A stretch of 64,000 nt of DNA from Zychaea mexicana. Its lineage: Eukaryota > Mucoromycota > Mucoromycetes > Mucorales > Lichtheimiaceae. The notes beneath the pieces were generated by a model that was not told the origin of the DNA, did no database searches, and saw only the letters and a list, made by a program, of their open reading frames with translations. Made by a program: the position numbers and the translations under genes. Positions 24,419 to 38,152 of this stretch are shown one piece after another; the stretch's first letter is position 1; each line of letters starts with the position of its first letter. The stretch is taken from positions 248,001-312,000 of the forward strand of contig NW_026516708.1 in assembly GCF_025766255.1 (NCBI RefSeq). The letters run 5' to 3'.

Positions 24419-27400
24419 ATGAAAGATACCATGTCCACATCCTCCTCAGTCAGGTACTGCCGCTGCTGCGCTGTCTATGATCATTTGTTGACTCGTTTTA
24501 CTCAAAACAAAAACACATCTTCTACTCTTTCTTCAGAGTCGCTGTGCGTGTACGGCCGTTAACAGAGCAAGAATTCCAGAACCAATGCTGCATCAGCTTT
24601 ATACCCGATCAGCCTCAGATCACCGTCGGCAACGAGCAACGATCATTCACATTCGATTATGCCTACCCACCCATCGCCGACCAACAGCAAGTCTACGACA
24701 CATCCGTGACGCCGCTGCTTCACAAATTCTTGGATGGCTACAATTCGACCATCCTTGCTTATGGGTATGTTGTTGTTGTTGTTGTTGTTGTTCTACTACC
24801 GTCACCATCATTTTGACACATATAACCACCATGTGCGCAGCCCCCCTTTTTTCATCGTATTTTACTCAAATACACTAAACTAAACGCCCTTAATTATATT
24901 GGTCACCACAGACAAACAGGAAGCGGCAAAACATACAGTATGGGCATCGGCCTAGACTCGCCATCCTCTGGAGGCATTGTGCCACGGTTCATTGACTCGT
25001 TGTTTGGCGAACTTGCCAAACGCCAGACGTCGCCTGAAGTGTACGTCTCCTTTCTAGAGCTGTACAATGAGGATCTCGTTGATCTTTTGAACCCAGCAGT
25101 CAAGCGTGGCGAGGGGCTCCATGTCTCCATTCGCGAAGATGCCCAAGGCAACATCTGCTGGATGGGTGTGCGTGAAGAGCCCGTGGCCAGTCCCAGAGAG
25201 CTGCTAGAGTAAGTTGTTATTGCCAGGCATAAAACAGTGCATTTGTGTATGCCTTACTAAATTTGGTCATCCATGCCAGATTGCTGCAAAAGGGTTCCAT
25301 TGCACGTACCACAGCATCCACCGATATGAATCGCTCCTCCTCACGGTCACATGCCATTTTTTCGGTGATCCTCAAGCAATCCATGGATGATGGCAGCCGT
25401 CTCACTTCAAAGTTCCACTTTGTCGATCTTGCTGGCTCAGAACGGGTAAGCTATCATCCATCCCCATTCCTGCTTCTGTTACACACACACACGCACGCAT
25501 TTATCCAGACATATTAACTGACATATTTTACGCAATTAAGCTGAAACGAACCAATGCAGTCGGAGACCGTGCCAAGGAAGGTATCTCAATCAACACCGGC
25601 CTGTTGGCTCTCGGCAATGTCATATCGGCCTTGGGCGACGAGTCCCGGAAAGTGTCCCACATTCCATACCGTGACTCCAAACTCACGCGCCTCTTGCAGG
25701 ATTCTTTGGGCGGCAACAGCCAGACCCTGATGCTTGCATGCGTCTCGCCTGCAGACAGCAACTACACCGAGACACTCAACACTTTGAAATACGCAAACCG
25801 TGCTCGCAACATTCGAAACCGAGTCGTCGTCAACCAAGAGTTCAATGGCGCGGACCCGGCCTGTGTCGAAAAACTTAAAGCCCAGATCATCCGCCTCAAG
25901 GAGGAGCTCAGGGGCAATGACGAGTTCCTGCATGCAGTCAATGACGAGATGGACACGCTCAAGACAGAGGTCGTCGCAATGAATGGGACCCTGAGTCAGA
26001 TGACCAACGAATTGGCTTGCACCAAATACGAACGTGATCGATTGAAAAAGCTCGTCGAGCAAAACTACGACCCCGCTTCTTATGGAGCTGTGGCTGACGC
26101 CGTTCAAGATGTGGAAGATAGTTTGGTGTCCGAGTATTGCCAGACCATTGAAAAACTCAGAGCTGAAAACGAAACGCTCAAGCAGCAGCAGCATCAGCAG
26201 CAGCATCAACAGCAGCAGCATCAACGACGCATGAGCAAAAGTGAAGAAGACGATCTGGCAACTTTGGTTGGATCTTCAACCAGTCATGAAGTGGCTGTGC
26301 CAGCAGCTACAGCCGAAAAGACACCCAAGGCCAAGAAGCGCCACAGTTATCGCTTTGGTTCGAAACGATCCGTGCGCGGCCGTCGTCGCCTGAGCGTCAA
26401 CCATTCACCCAAAAATCAGCGAACCTCTTCGATGAACAATGTTTGGAAATCCATCGAGCAGGCCAAGGCCAGCTTGGCAGAAGAAACAACATTCCTCAAA
26501 TCTGCAGAAAACCCGTGGGTCCGAGGCGTATCTGCACCACCCACGCCCGAAGACGACGGTCTGCTTTCAAACGACCCCAGAATTCTCAGTTTCGCAGACT
26601 CATTTGGCTCTGTTCTACCCATCTACGAACCATGTCGCAATAACAAAAACAATATCAACAACAACATGAAAAAAGGCAACGGCCTCCGTCGATCGAGCAA
26701 AGATCACCACGACAACACGCTACTGCTCACCAAATTACAAACATGCGTAAATGGCAAGCAGCAACTAGTCCAGCTTTTGGAAAAGTGCGAATCGCAACGC
26801 ATGGAGCAAGTACAGCAATACGAGGCCAAACTAGCCGACGCACAGGCCAAAAAGAAAGAAGCTCAAGTCCAGTTCCGTCGAGACATGAGTGAACAGAAAT
26901 CGCAATACGAAAGCCGGATCAAGAAATTGTCGACCGAGCTGTCGGTCCTGAAGCGCAAGCACGCACAGACCCTCACGAGCGCCGAATCCGCACGGACCAA
27001 GAGCAATGCCGTGATCCTGAGCCTCAAGTCGAAACTCGACAAGGCGAACCAGGAGAAGAAAAAGATGACCAAGCGCATCAAGCAAGACTCGGATCGTACA
27101 CGCGAACGATGCAGTAGCTACGAACGCGAGATCACCAAGCTGAAGCGGAACGAGACCCAGGCTGTTGCTGCACGCAAACGGATCGAGCGGGATGTGTCCA
27201 TGCACAAGGCGACCGCCAAGCGCGCCACCGAAGAAATGGCCATGCTGAGTGGCCAGATGAAACAGGTGGCGCTCCTGCTCAAGAAAATTCTGACGTGCGG
27301 CAAACTGGATCGACAGGTGCTGACCAAAGCCATGGCGTGTGCAAGCGTACGCGGCTGCATCGTACGTCAATCGCTCAACAAACGCGGATCGTTCAAACTG

Positions 27401-28003
27401 GCCTCGTTACAACAACGGGTGTTCCAAAAGAAACGGCTCATCCATCGCGCGCTGGCGCTGCACATCAAGAGCTGTCACAAAGAAATGCAAGACCTGTGCC
27501 AAAAGCGAGACCGGTTACAATGCGAGCAGAAGGAACTGTTAGCCGAGCGCGAGCTTGTGCTTGACGGTGACGATCCGGCAGAACCCCAATACATGGATGA
27601 TCGGATCGATACGATCACCTTGGAACTCGACTACCTGGATTTCCAGATCAACCAGCTGCAACAGTCGCCCGAATGGTCGGATGTGGTCGATAAGGAGTTG
27701 CAGATCGATTTGGCCGATCCGGAAACGAACAGCCAGGTCGCGTATCAGGTCGCGCTCTCCTTGGTTCGCTCACTGGAGCCAGATGAGGCGCGTTTAGTGT
27801 CTGAGGCGCTCATGGATGAGGTCATTGAGCTGCGCAAGTTGCAGTCGACAAGTGTGATGGCCCGGTCGTCGGATATCGTCGTGCAAAAGGCCCAGCAGGC
27901 TCTGGTGACGATGCGACGCGAGCCCTCCGACCTTGTCTTGCTCAAAGCATTACAAGGCCCTGTCCACATCTCTAATGGACTTCTTTTACCGTCAACTTGT
28001 TAA
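24419..28003 (+). CDS. Kinesin-4-like plus-end-type motor protein
   Basis: ATP-driven microtubule motor. Five exons (24419-24453, 24537-24764, 24912-25208, 25280-25445, 25541-28003) join in frame to 1,062 aa. The motor domain is N-terminal (about 11-335): [14 protein letters not shown]-loop GQTGSGKT formed across an exon junction, [19 protein letters not shown], switch I NRSSSRSH, switch [10 protein letters not shown], and [12 protein letters not shown]. The block [19 protein letters not shown] is typical of the kinesin-4/KIF21/KIF27 group, so I place it there rather than in kinesin-1. After the motor come coiled coil, a Gln/His-rich stretch (about 26180-26225), a basic Ser/Arg-rich linker ([19 protein letters not shown]) and a long second coiled coil. 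Two cysteines lie near '[20 protein letters not shown]', but no clear CxC domain is seen. The intron after exon 2 carries a (TTG)n repeat. Confidence 0.9.
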
Positions 28004-28354
28004 TCAGTGCTATTCTTCTCCCCTTTGTGTGTATATTTCTCTCGTTCTTTTTGATACCCCTTGCCTTTTTCGTTTTCCTGACATATATTTATATATATAA
28101 AACTATATTCTTTTTTTTTCTGAAATGCTAAAGATGTAATAATACTATGTAATGAGTGATTGCATGTGTGTTTTTTTTTCTGGGCGTGATGTTCAGAGGT
28201 GTGTGCGTGTGTTGTAAGCATCTGATAAAAAAAAAGTAGCGCAAGAGAACAAAAGATAAGAGGGGGAAGGGTGGTAGGATATACAACATGTACTTGTTAT
28301 AATAATATTACACTACTATTACTACTACTGATGATGATACTGTTTCCGGTTTCT

Positions 28355-31300
28355 TTATTTTTCTAGATCCCTGTCATCCTTGGCATCGCGATGGGGCTGG
28401 TAGCTGTGGTACTCTATACCATTGCTCGATGGATACGATGACGGTGGCGAAGAGGACGGCGGGCGCGAATTGTTGGCAGTAGACGGCATACTATAAATGG
28501 GTTAATTAAAAAATACTTTAAAAAATTTCGTTCTATGAGCGTCTCGCACTGTTTACATCCCAAGAAACAAAAGTTCGTACCCATTGCTGTTATAATAATG
28601 ATGGTGATGGCCCACTACGCCTTGCTGCTGATGGCGGGAATGGGTGTCGTTGTATGGATAGTAGCCGTAAGGGGCAGCAGCAGTAGCAGCAGACGGCGGT
28701 GGAGGCATGGTGCTACTGTTGTTGTTGTTGCTACTAGTATAGGGTTCTCCACTCGACGCCATTCTCGTATGTGCCATGTTCCATGCATCGCGTTGCTGAT
28801 AGTATCCATAGCGTCCCATATCATGTTGTCCCCCTCCACCATGGCCATTGTACACATCCACCGAACCCGAAGGCGCTGAAATCGACCGGTCATGTGCGCG
28901 CATTACCACATGTTGCTGCTGGGGTGACGGTGCAGACGGAGGTGGATGAGGTGCATCAAACGACGGAGGCGGTGGGATCATTGGCAAGGACGGACTGTGT
29001 GGTTGCTGCTGCTGCTGCTGATGATGATGATGAGGATGCTGGGGTTGTGGATGGTGCTGGTGTGGTGTTGCTGGTGGCGGTGGCTGATGATGCTGATAAT
29101 AGTAGCCATTCGATTGTACAGACTGTTGATGTTGTTGTTGTTCATGAGGGTGATGGAGATGGGGGGGATGATGCTGGTTGTGGTGGTGCGAATGGTGTGG
29201 TACTAGTGGTGGTGGAGGCGTTACTGACCTTTCATGCGGAAGATGAGGCTGGTGCTCCTTTTCTCTTTCTGAATGGGATGCCATTGATGATGAAGTAGCA
29301 GTAGTAGTGGTGGCAGCAGTCGTACCTCGAGCAGCAGCAGCCTGAGCCGCCAACGCCGCCGCAGTGCTTTCTTCCTCCTTTTCACTACTACGCCGTTCCG
29401 AGTAATGCCCCGGACTTCGACCGCGCACCACCAATGGGTCCGACCGAGTCGAAGCCACTTTAATCAATTTACCCGACGCCAACTTGGTATACAACTCCAC
29501 CATCAACACGTAATACTGCTGGGCAGCCCTTCGCTTGCCATTGTTTGCCGTAGCCGACTTGAACTGGATCCGTTCAAACGTGGCGATCGACTGATCAATA
29601 GGTGACGGTGGTGCTGTCACTGCTGCTGGTGCTGACGACGACGACGACGACGATGTTGCAGCAGCGGCAGCAGCAGCGGCAGCAGCAGCCATGTTGCTCA
29701 ACAATGCCAAGTCGCCACCGGGTTGGATCGGCTTGGGTTCCGGGTGCGATTGGGGGCCCTTGTCGCGCTTGGCAGTGTGCTGGATGAGAGAGATTTGCTT
29801 ATCTTCGTCGAGAACGTGGGCAGAGATGCCGACCATGAAACAATTGACAGGATGGAGCTGATCATCTGCTTCGTCTCTGACAAGACAGCCTAGTTCGGGA
29901 TCATGCTGATCATGGTAGTACAGCGGGTATCCGTGCAGATTGAAGGTGGTACTGACTTGGAAATAGTTGCGGCGGTAACACGTCCAGTCATTGTCCGCGG
30001 TAAAGAAGCCACGGTCAAACTTGGCGTGTAGTTGAGCTTCCAAACTATTTTTTTTGGAGCGGCTAGTCTTGTTAGCTTCTTTTTACCTTCGTTACTGGTA
30101 CTAAAAAGAGAGAGAGAAAAGGAGGGAGGGGCTTACACTGTGTTTCGGTCAACGGCAAACAGGTTGCCCCGATACTTTGTTGCAGCGAATTTGGGACCAG
30201 GCTCGTTGACACTGTAGAGACAGGACGATTGACGCGTGCGCTTTGGCAGTTTGTCGACCTCGTGGTGCTCTTGCTCCTCATACGGTGGCTGGTGCTGGTG
30301 CTGGTGGTGTTGATGCTCGTGTTCGATGGGCGTTTGATGCACAGGCGGTGTTCCACTGACGGGTGGTGGAATAGAATGGCTGTTGCTGTTACTATTCGGC
30401 GTATGAGGATGATGCTGATTATTATGAGGATGATGGCGGTGGTAGTGTTCTTCTGCGGGCGTCGCTGTAGGCGTTGACGGGGACGAAGACGGACGAGGCG
30501 TAGTGGGCTGCGACGACATGGTGAAACTGGACAAGGAAGACAAGAGTGAGTGTGCGTGGTACGAAAAGAGGGATTGTTAAAATAAGGGGAGAGCGAGCGA
30601 TCGAGCGAGGAGAGAAGAGAAGAGAAGAGAAGCGAGAGAAAGAGGGAAAGTGGGGGAAGTGGGTACGAACGAGAAACAAGTTTTCTTTCTTTTTGTACGA
30701 CTTTTAAGACTGACTTACCCCGTATGAGGATGATGATGCTGCTGGTGGTGATAAGCTCGCTGCTGCGGCTGTTGCGGAGAAGACTCGGATCGTCGAAGAT
30801 CTGGGCGCGACACAAGAGTGGGACTAGTCGTATTAGAAGAAGTAGAAGAAGAAGAAGAAGAAGCAGCAGCAGTAGCAGTAGGAGTAGCAGTATTGGAAGA
30901 AGGATAACCGTAATAGTATGACGGCCTAAAAGGAAAAGAAAAATGAGAGAGAGAAAGAAAGAGAGAAAGCACAAGGTGAGCTTAGAAACTTTGTTCCCGG
31001 AAAAAAAAAAGTTACGCCCCTGCGCGTGCGTGGGACAAAAAAAAAAAAAAGAAAAAGTGGCGCTATCATCGTTCGTTCCTTTCCACACACACACACACAC
31101 ACACACATACAACACACTCTCTCTCCCCATCCCACCCCCAACTATTAATTCGTGCTTCGTCTTCTTCTTCTTCTTTACGATACGTACGAGTAGTAGTAGT
31201 AGTTGCTCATGTAATGCTCGTTGGTCGAAGAAGACGACAAGCCATGCTGCTGCTGCTGCTGCTGTTGCTGCTGCACAGGGACTACTGGCTCGACAGCAGC

Positions 31301-31459
31301 AAGCGTGTTGTTGTGTTGCTGCTGTTGTTGCTGCTGATGTTGGGATGGGTGAATGGGCAATGGCAATCGAGATTGGCGTTGTTGTTGTTGTTGTTGTTGT
31401 TGCGAACACTGTGCGTCTCCCCAAGAGGAAGAGGTCCACTCCTTGTCATGCAGGTCCAT
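28355..31459 (-). CDS. Ndt80/PhoG-type (Vib-1/XprG-like) transcription factor
   Basis: DNA-binding regulator of the p53-like Ndt80/PhoG family, which controls meiosis in yeast and starvation, protease and cell-death responses in moulds. Five exons (31188-31459, 30719-30925, 30137-30526, 28581-30044, 28355-28490) join to 822 aa. The N-terminal 250 residues are Gln/Ser/His/Pro-rich. The DNA-binding domain (about 250-500) shows LYSVNEPGPKFAATKYRG, RGFFTADNDWTCYRRNYFQ, FMVGISAHVLDED, FERIQFKSATANNGKRRAAQ and the signature VVRGRSPGHYSERR. A poly-Ala/Ser insert interrupts the domain before FERIQF. The C-terminus is His/Pro/Gln-rich with a final spliced exon. The gene converges on the kinesin gene, 351 bp apart. 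The extreme low-complexity arms make exact N-terminal exons less certain than the domain. Confidence 0.88.
31083..31108. repeat. (AC)n in intron 1 of the Ndt80-like gene
   Basis: AC dinucleotide run in the first intron. Another lies at about 31650-31676, upstream of the same gene. Confidence 0.85.
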
Positions 31460-31733
31460 TCACGTAGTACACAGCTTTGTGTCTCACCAACAGGGCCTTG
31501 TTACAGAAAGGAAAGCTGGAAAAAAAAAGGTTGTCGCTAAAAAAGAAAAAAAAACTCTTTTTTTTTGATTTAGCGGGTTGTAGCACCAACCAATCCGAAT
31601 CCTTTGTTTTTGACATTCCTTTCGACTCTCCGCTGAGTTACTTCACTACGCACACGCACACACACACACACACACAGCAGAAACTGAAACAGAAACCAGT
31701 AAAAAGTGTGTGTTTTATAATAGAAAATTATAT

Positions 31734-34700
31734 TCATTTAATTAGAATACTGCGACTCCCACTACTGCTCAACAATGGGTGGTCGACCTTGGTCATTTTC
31801 AATGCATGGTAGTTGCCATGGTGATCAACAGCCATGTACCGGTCCCCGTCCATGTAGTAACCCGACGACTTGCTCGAGCTCGACGAAATGGTCGACGACG
31901 ATAAACTGTTGTAAAGCGGAGGAGGAAGACTGGGTCTGCGTGCGGTGCTCATTTGAATAAAGCCTTGTTCGTCACTGACAACATGCATTTCGCTCGCCGT
32001 CGTGTCGTGTAGCATCGCATGGTCACGCATGAATTGCGATAGCTCGGTCCAGCCGCCACCTACTCGCACCATGACCATCCTGCTCTTGAGGATTCGGCAG
32101 TACACCAGCCTTGTTCCAAACCAGTATCGACCCACTTTGCCAGGCACCATCTCGACCTTGACTGGATACGGTGCTTGATTCACGATTCTGCCAATTTCGA
32201 CGTCAAGTTGGTTTTCTGGATCTGGTTCGTACAGCCGTTTTCGCCTGTTGTTGTTGTTGTTGTTGTTGTTGCTGGTCATGCTGTTATTCATGTTGGGTCG
32301 GGGACTGAGTGGTGAAGATGCTGATGCCAAGGGTGATGGAGCGTTGCTGTTGTTGGATGATGAAGATGAACATGAAGGGGATGATGCAGTATTAGGAGTA
32401 AAATTAGTAGTAGTTGTAGAAGTAGTAGATGCAAGAAGTGTAGGTAATGAAGTAAGTCGACCACGTGTCGCCCGTCGTCGCAACAAAGACTGAACACGGC
32501 GTTGGACAGATGCCCAGCGGTCGCACAATTGCCTGTATGGCTTGGTCAACATGAAATTATCCTCGGCAATTGCTTGTGCAGTGTCGAGCTTGTGCCCAAT
32601 ATGTTCGTCATAATACTTTTGCTGTGCTTCGATGGCTTGCAAGTCCTGCTTGCTCATGTTACGTGGCGTACTCGGCAGTGATTCTTCGAATATGCTAATC
32701 ATCATGTGGGTATCGTCTGAAATCATTAAATATTCACTGATGGCTAGCGCTTGTGCAATCTTGCACTGGGTATCTTGAACCGAGTCAAAGAATTGATTAA
32801 CATCGGCATTGACCATCGCCCTATAGGCCGCGTTTTCGTCAGTTGTGATCGCTGGATAGTGTTCTCGCATCAATGTCGCAGTAGTAGCTGCCAAATCAGT
32901 GATACGGCGCTCTATCGCAAGTGCTTCGGGCTCTCGTGGCATCGATCCAAGGTCCCGCTTGTCCACATCCCACCGGCAATAGCCCAGCTGTGCCCGAGCG
33001 CGCTTGATCAATCGTTCTACCGTAGCTAGTTGTTCCTGTTCATGCTGTTCTTTTAATCGCTCGGAAGCCATGGTTTCTGCCTGCTTCATCTGCTCGCATA
33101 AACCGTACCATGCTTCTTCGACACTCGATCGTCGATGCCGCGTCGCTCGTTCAACGTTTGCCTTGATCAGTGATGGGGCGTTGTCAACCCATCCATCGTC
33201 CTTTTGAAGGAATGCTTCAACCGTGGATGCCATCGCCGATACATCTTGACCTTCCCATGTCTTGATCCATGATGAAATCTCATGTGCTTGCATCGCGTGC
33301 TGGGCGACTTGCTGTAGACAATCATACGCTGCCTCCACGATTTGCACAGTCTCATTCAGCTTGGGATCTTGCCATTTGTCGCGTCGTGCTTGATGAACCG
33401 AGAGCGCTGAGATGCTGCGGAGGTAAAACTCTTGGATCACCGATGCATCCTTGTCGTCAACGATGGCACCCACAGCAAGCGTATCGTCATGCGCAGCCTT
33501 AACCGCTTGCTCAATAGACAGTCGTCGTCGCTCAGCTTCTTTTTGCGCCTCCATCTCTTCTGCTCGTTGCCTCTCTTCTTCTGCTTTTGCCTTGGCTGCG
33601 GCCACTGTTTCTCTGAGTTCGCCATGGCGTGCGAGAGCATGTTGCCGATTGCAGTCATCTGGATAGGCCATGATTCGATCCGCCACATGATTGAGCATCG
33701 TGTCAAGCACTGTTACGGATAGGGTGTACAACGAATCTTCAATCCCCTGAAGCTCCATGTGGATATCACAGTATGGCTTGGCTAAATTGGCTGCACGCAC
33801 AGCCTCCTTGAGCACAGATTCAGTTTGTTGGTACTGCTGATGCAGATTGCGGTGATCTGGATATGCTTGAATGTAAGCGTTAAACAGATCCATCGCCTTG
33901 ATAGCCTTGTTTTGGAAAGCATCCACATCCTGACGCTGTGTGTCTTGAAGAATTTGACACTCTCGCTTTTGCTGCCCCCATGCTGTCGTCACCCGCATGG
34001 CCGACAACAGCCCATCTACGAATGCTTGTGTCGAATTCTCCAGTTGTTTCTTGCCAAACAGGTCCTCGACATAATCCAAGGCCGAAATCAGATCATCGTT
34101 GTCAGCCTTGGCGCGTTCATACAGAGCTTGCATCGTGTCGCTGTATGTATTGAGCCGTCGCTTTTCGTTGTGCCACCGCATAAACAGCTGATCAATACCC
34201 TTGCGCTGAAGCGATTGTAACTTTTCGCGGTGCTGTTGAGAGCACTGTAGAACCGATCCGTCGTCCACGTTGAGGATTTGGATGGCATTGTGTTGTTCCG
34301 CGAGCCAATCGTACAGCTGACGATACGCATCCATGGCCTTCTGATCCTGCTGCTGCTTCTTGACTTGCTCGGCTTCAGCTGTCTTTTGCTCCCAAGTTTG
34401 ACGCACGGTCGCAAGTACGGATTCAATGGCTTGCTCGTACTCGTTGTTGCTTGTGTCATTGCCTCGCAATTGGTTGATACGAACGATTCCATTTTGAGCA
34501 GACGTGGTCAAAGCATCCACTGCTTCTTGCGAATACACGAGCGCATCCGCCTTGGCGTGCAATTGACAGACAATCGCATTGCACTGGTCCTGTTTTTCGC
34601 GCTCCTTGCACATGTCTGTATGGGCACGCTGTCGCTGCACAGCATTTTCTAAGAGTGATTCGAGCTTGTGCCGCACCATCTTGTCGAAGTCGACGTCATC

Positions 34701-37700
34701 TTGGCCGCGGACGGGATAATAGAGCTCTGGGTCCTGTATACGCTTTGCCATGGCAATCAAATCCATGTTGATGTCGTTGTCATTGCCATGGAGACCAAGA
34801 AGCTCGTCCATCAACTGTCGAATCTTGTTGCATTGAATCTCGACATTTCTTGCAAACAATGTGGTATCGCGTAATTCTTGAATTCGTTCATCCAGCGACA
34901 TTTGGGCAGCCAGGGTCTGGTCGAATTCAACGTGGTGATGCAAGCGATGCTGGTCGACATAGAGCTGCAGCGCCCGGATATTCGGAAGCTGAGGTGATGG
35001 TAGTGGCGATGATGGCGATGATGGCGGCGGCAACGCGTTGCTGTTGTGGTTGTTGTTCTCCTTGTTTTCATGCTGTGTAACCAACATTCTGCTGTCGTGA
35101 ATCAACGTGACCAATTCGGCTTCTTGTTCGTCACACAATCGGAGCGCCCCATCCATGTGCGTCTGCCACGCGGTCTGTCGCTCGACATAGCCAGCCATCA
35201 CGATGCGATACTGCTGTTCAGCGTGTACGGCATTCACAATGTCGGCAACGTGTTTTTGTCGCTCTAGATCTTTCTTAGTATTGAGGTGACTTTTCCTGGA
35301 TCCTGCAGAAACAGATGCTTGTTGCATCTCCTCAAACGCTTCTTTGGTGGACTGGTGCAATGCGTCCAAGTGTGCCATTAGGGATCCGAGACTGGATTGG
35401 CTTTGCCAACCAGTTGCTGCTGCATCGAAATGAGCAAGCGTGTCTTGCCAGCGTGCATATGCGCCGTCGGCTGCAGCATCCAACATGCATTGTTGTTGTG
35501 TTTGTTTGTGTTGCTGGATCCGCACTGCAAGTTGCGCCAGAGCATCCGACGCTAATTTGTCCCAGGAATCGACCATGGAATGATGATCACAGCACCGTGT
35601 ATCCAGGATTTGCGCCCTGATGTTTTGTACTCGGTTCTTTGCGCTTTTGTATTGGTGGTCGTCGTCATCAAACGACGCGGCAACAACATCGCCAGCAATG
35701 TTTGCCAGACATGCGTCCATATCGCGTTTAAGCTCAAGCGCCAATCGATATTTTTGGACAAGCATTGAGACCGTGCTATTAATTTCGACCAAAGCGTTGC
35801 ATTCGCCGGATAGCCACGCCAAAAATATGCTTTGTTGGGCGTACGGCGCAGGTCGATTGGCATAGACGTTTTCGCTGGGACGTACGAATTCATACTGCTC
35901 TACGCTGGTCAAAAGCTTGCTTGTGACGTTGACAAAATCATCGTACGCGGACAGGGGCAGTTCTTGATGGCGGTCAAAGGACGTTACAATCTCGTTCCAT
36001 GCTAATTCGAGCTCCTTGCGGTAACGCATGCCTTGTGTTTGCAGTTCCTTGACGCGTGATTGGTACAACTGATGGGCGTTGCGCTGAGTCAGCAGTGCAT
36101 TGCCATATTCAACAAGCGCTACAAAGTCTTGATATTGCCGTTGGATTCGTGGATCGTGGTGTTGTTCCAAAACATCCGCCGCAATTGACGTATCAGCCAA
36201 AACACAAGGTGTATCTTCTGCATCGAATATGCCTTCTTCGATCGGCATCAATGTGGACCAGATGCAGAGCGTCTTTTCTTGAATTGCTGTGGACAGCTTT
36301 TCGAATGCATCACGTGTTTGCACTTGTTGCTCATACGCATCGAGGTCATTCTTTAGTTGCGTGAGCAGTGCATCAAGCTTGGCATTGGTTCGCTTTTTCT
36401 TAGATGTCGTCCGGTAGTCGCGGCAATCCTTTTGCAATTGTTGGATATCGTGCAGCGTTAAACCCGGCATGGCAGCACTTGTAGTCAAGGACTGCAGGGC
36501 TTCAATACGCATGTGGACCCACACATCCTCCTCCTCGTCTTTTGTTTTTTGCTGCTGCTGCTGCTGTTGTTGTTGCCGATTTTTTTGTTGCCGTCGTAAT
36601 GTCAGCTCCAAATTGTCTTGCAGCAACCATAGAGACGCCTTGCGTCGCCGGACCAAATCCCGGATATCTGCATTTTTCAGGGTTTGATGCACTGGATAAG
36701 GGATTCGTGCAGCAATTCGTTCTGTAGCAACATGTACACGATCCTTAAACGATTCGACAACGGATACAGAAAGCAGCAGCTCATCGCCACTACTATTCTG
36801 CGACAGTAGTCTCTCGCCTTTTTTTTCCAACGCCTCTGTGTACTGAATAAAGGCATTCACATGCTCTCGTTGGTCGGCCAGCTGATGTTTACGTTGGCGA
36901 AATTCGCAGTATTGTTTTTGCATGGCGGTGTACAACGATGCGTTGGCTGCTGGGGCGGCTCCACTCCATCGTTGAAATGTTCGTGTCGCATCCCTTACGG
37001 CGATATCCACAACAGTTTCATTCTCAACATTATCAACGGCGTCCTCGTCCTCGTATTGGCGCATCGATGTGATTGCATATTTGTGTGCTGCAAGCCATGC
37101 CTGTTTCAGTTCCTCCAACCATCGCACGCGTCGTTGGGATTGTTGGGTATAACGGTACTGGTCCAAGGCTTGGAGCGGCTGCGTTAGTTTGAGACGCAAA
37201 CCGTCGGATAGTAGTCCATGATGATGATAAAATTCATTGTTGTTGTTTTGGAGCTCCAAAAGAGCATCGATATCATCCGTATCCACCTTGGTTTCAATTT
37301 CAATCGCGTGCATGATCGATTGGCCATGCAAGGAACATGATTGAACACGGTCTAGCCAGCAGCGCAAGGAATGATATCGCTGATCATTATCCGCATCGTT
37401 ACTCTCGTCATGGTGGAGATGATGATGTTGGATGAGCTGCATTCGGTGTTCGAGATCGGTCGTATCATGCAGTACGAGGGTGGATGTAAACAATTTCATG
37501 TGGATAAAATCGAGCTGCATGCACACGAATGACGGCATGCTCCTTATTACTGTTTTATGCATATTAGTTCTTACTTTCCCTGTGATCAAAAGGACCCTTC
37601 TCGCATTGTTTGCGCAGAAAGCAAAGAGACGGATTATTTACCAGCGAAGATGCTTTTAGGAGCATGTTGGTCAGGGTGTTTATACTGCAATCGATGACGG

Positions 37701-38152
37701 ATCGCGCTGATAAACAAAACATAGTCGTCCGTGTAGGGTATTTGCCAATGATCGAAAAACAGCTGCTGTGCAAAAGTGGTGTTCTTGTCGTTGTCGTTAT
37801 CGTGCCGTAAGCGGATGATTAAGTCTGGAATGGAGGATGCAAAGTATCGGTGTGCAAGACACAGGAGCCACTGTTGTTGTGATGGAATGGTAAGAGGAGT
37901 ACCATCTGTTCCTTTTTCCGCAGTTGTTGTGGCCGTTTTAGCTGTTGATGGCGGTGCAAGAATGGAGAGTGCAAAGTAGAGCGAAAGCTGCGTTCGGATC
38001 CATTCATAAATGCTATATAAACACACATGAGCATCATTGTTTATAGTCATCGAGAAATACTTTCTATGCCTTTTTGTATCAGACCCGTACTCTTGTTCTT
38101 GTTGCGTATGGTGATGATGATGATAGTGTGGTTGTTGCTGAGGACCGGTCAT
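31734..38152 (-). CDS. Giant coiled-coil protein with C-terminal GAS2 domain
   Basis: Two exons (37642-38152 and 31734-37549, intron 92 nt) give about 2,108 aa. The C-terminal GAS2 (GAR) domain, a microtubule-binding module of Gas2 and spectraplakins, lies at about 1945-2020: VEIGRIVNQAPYPVKVEMVP, then GKVGRYWFGTRLVYCRIL, SRMVMVRVGGGWTELSQF. The rest is helical and rich in Gln, Asp and Ala, with repeated 'W..' heptad segments like degenerate spectrin repeats, a Gln run (about 36550-36580) and a Ser/Asn linker before GAS2. The first 170 residues (HVCLYSIYEWIRTQLSLYF; QWLLCLAHRYFASSIPDLI) look globular and might be a divergent actin- or microtubule-binding head, but I cannot name a fold. Likely role by inference: linking microtubules to another structure. 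The start ATG at 38152 opens a His-rich tail, so the true start may be later. Confidence 0.8.

Noticed and set aside
25586..26224. 212-aa and 179-aa minus-strand frames under the kinesin gene
   Set aside because: Antisense shadows of the coiled-coil coding region. They have Leu-rich low-complexity starts and no motif.
28303..28311. TAATATTAC nonanucleotide, like a geminivirus-type rolling-circle origin
   Set aside because: It lies between two nuclear genes far from the Rep ORF, has no GC-rich stem around it, and is in an AT-rich stretch where the word arises by chance.
28771..29298. Long plus-strand frames opposite the Ndt80-like gene
   Set aside because: They are valine- and histidine-rich mirror readings of the CAC/CAG-rich coding strand, with no domain of their own.
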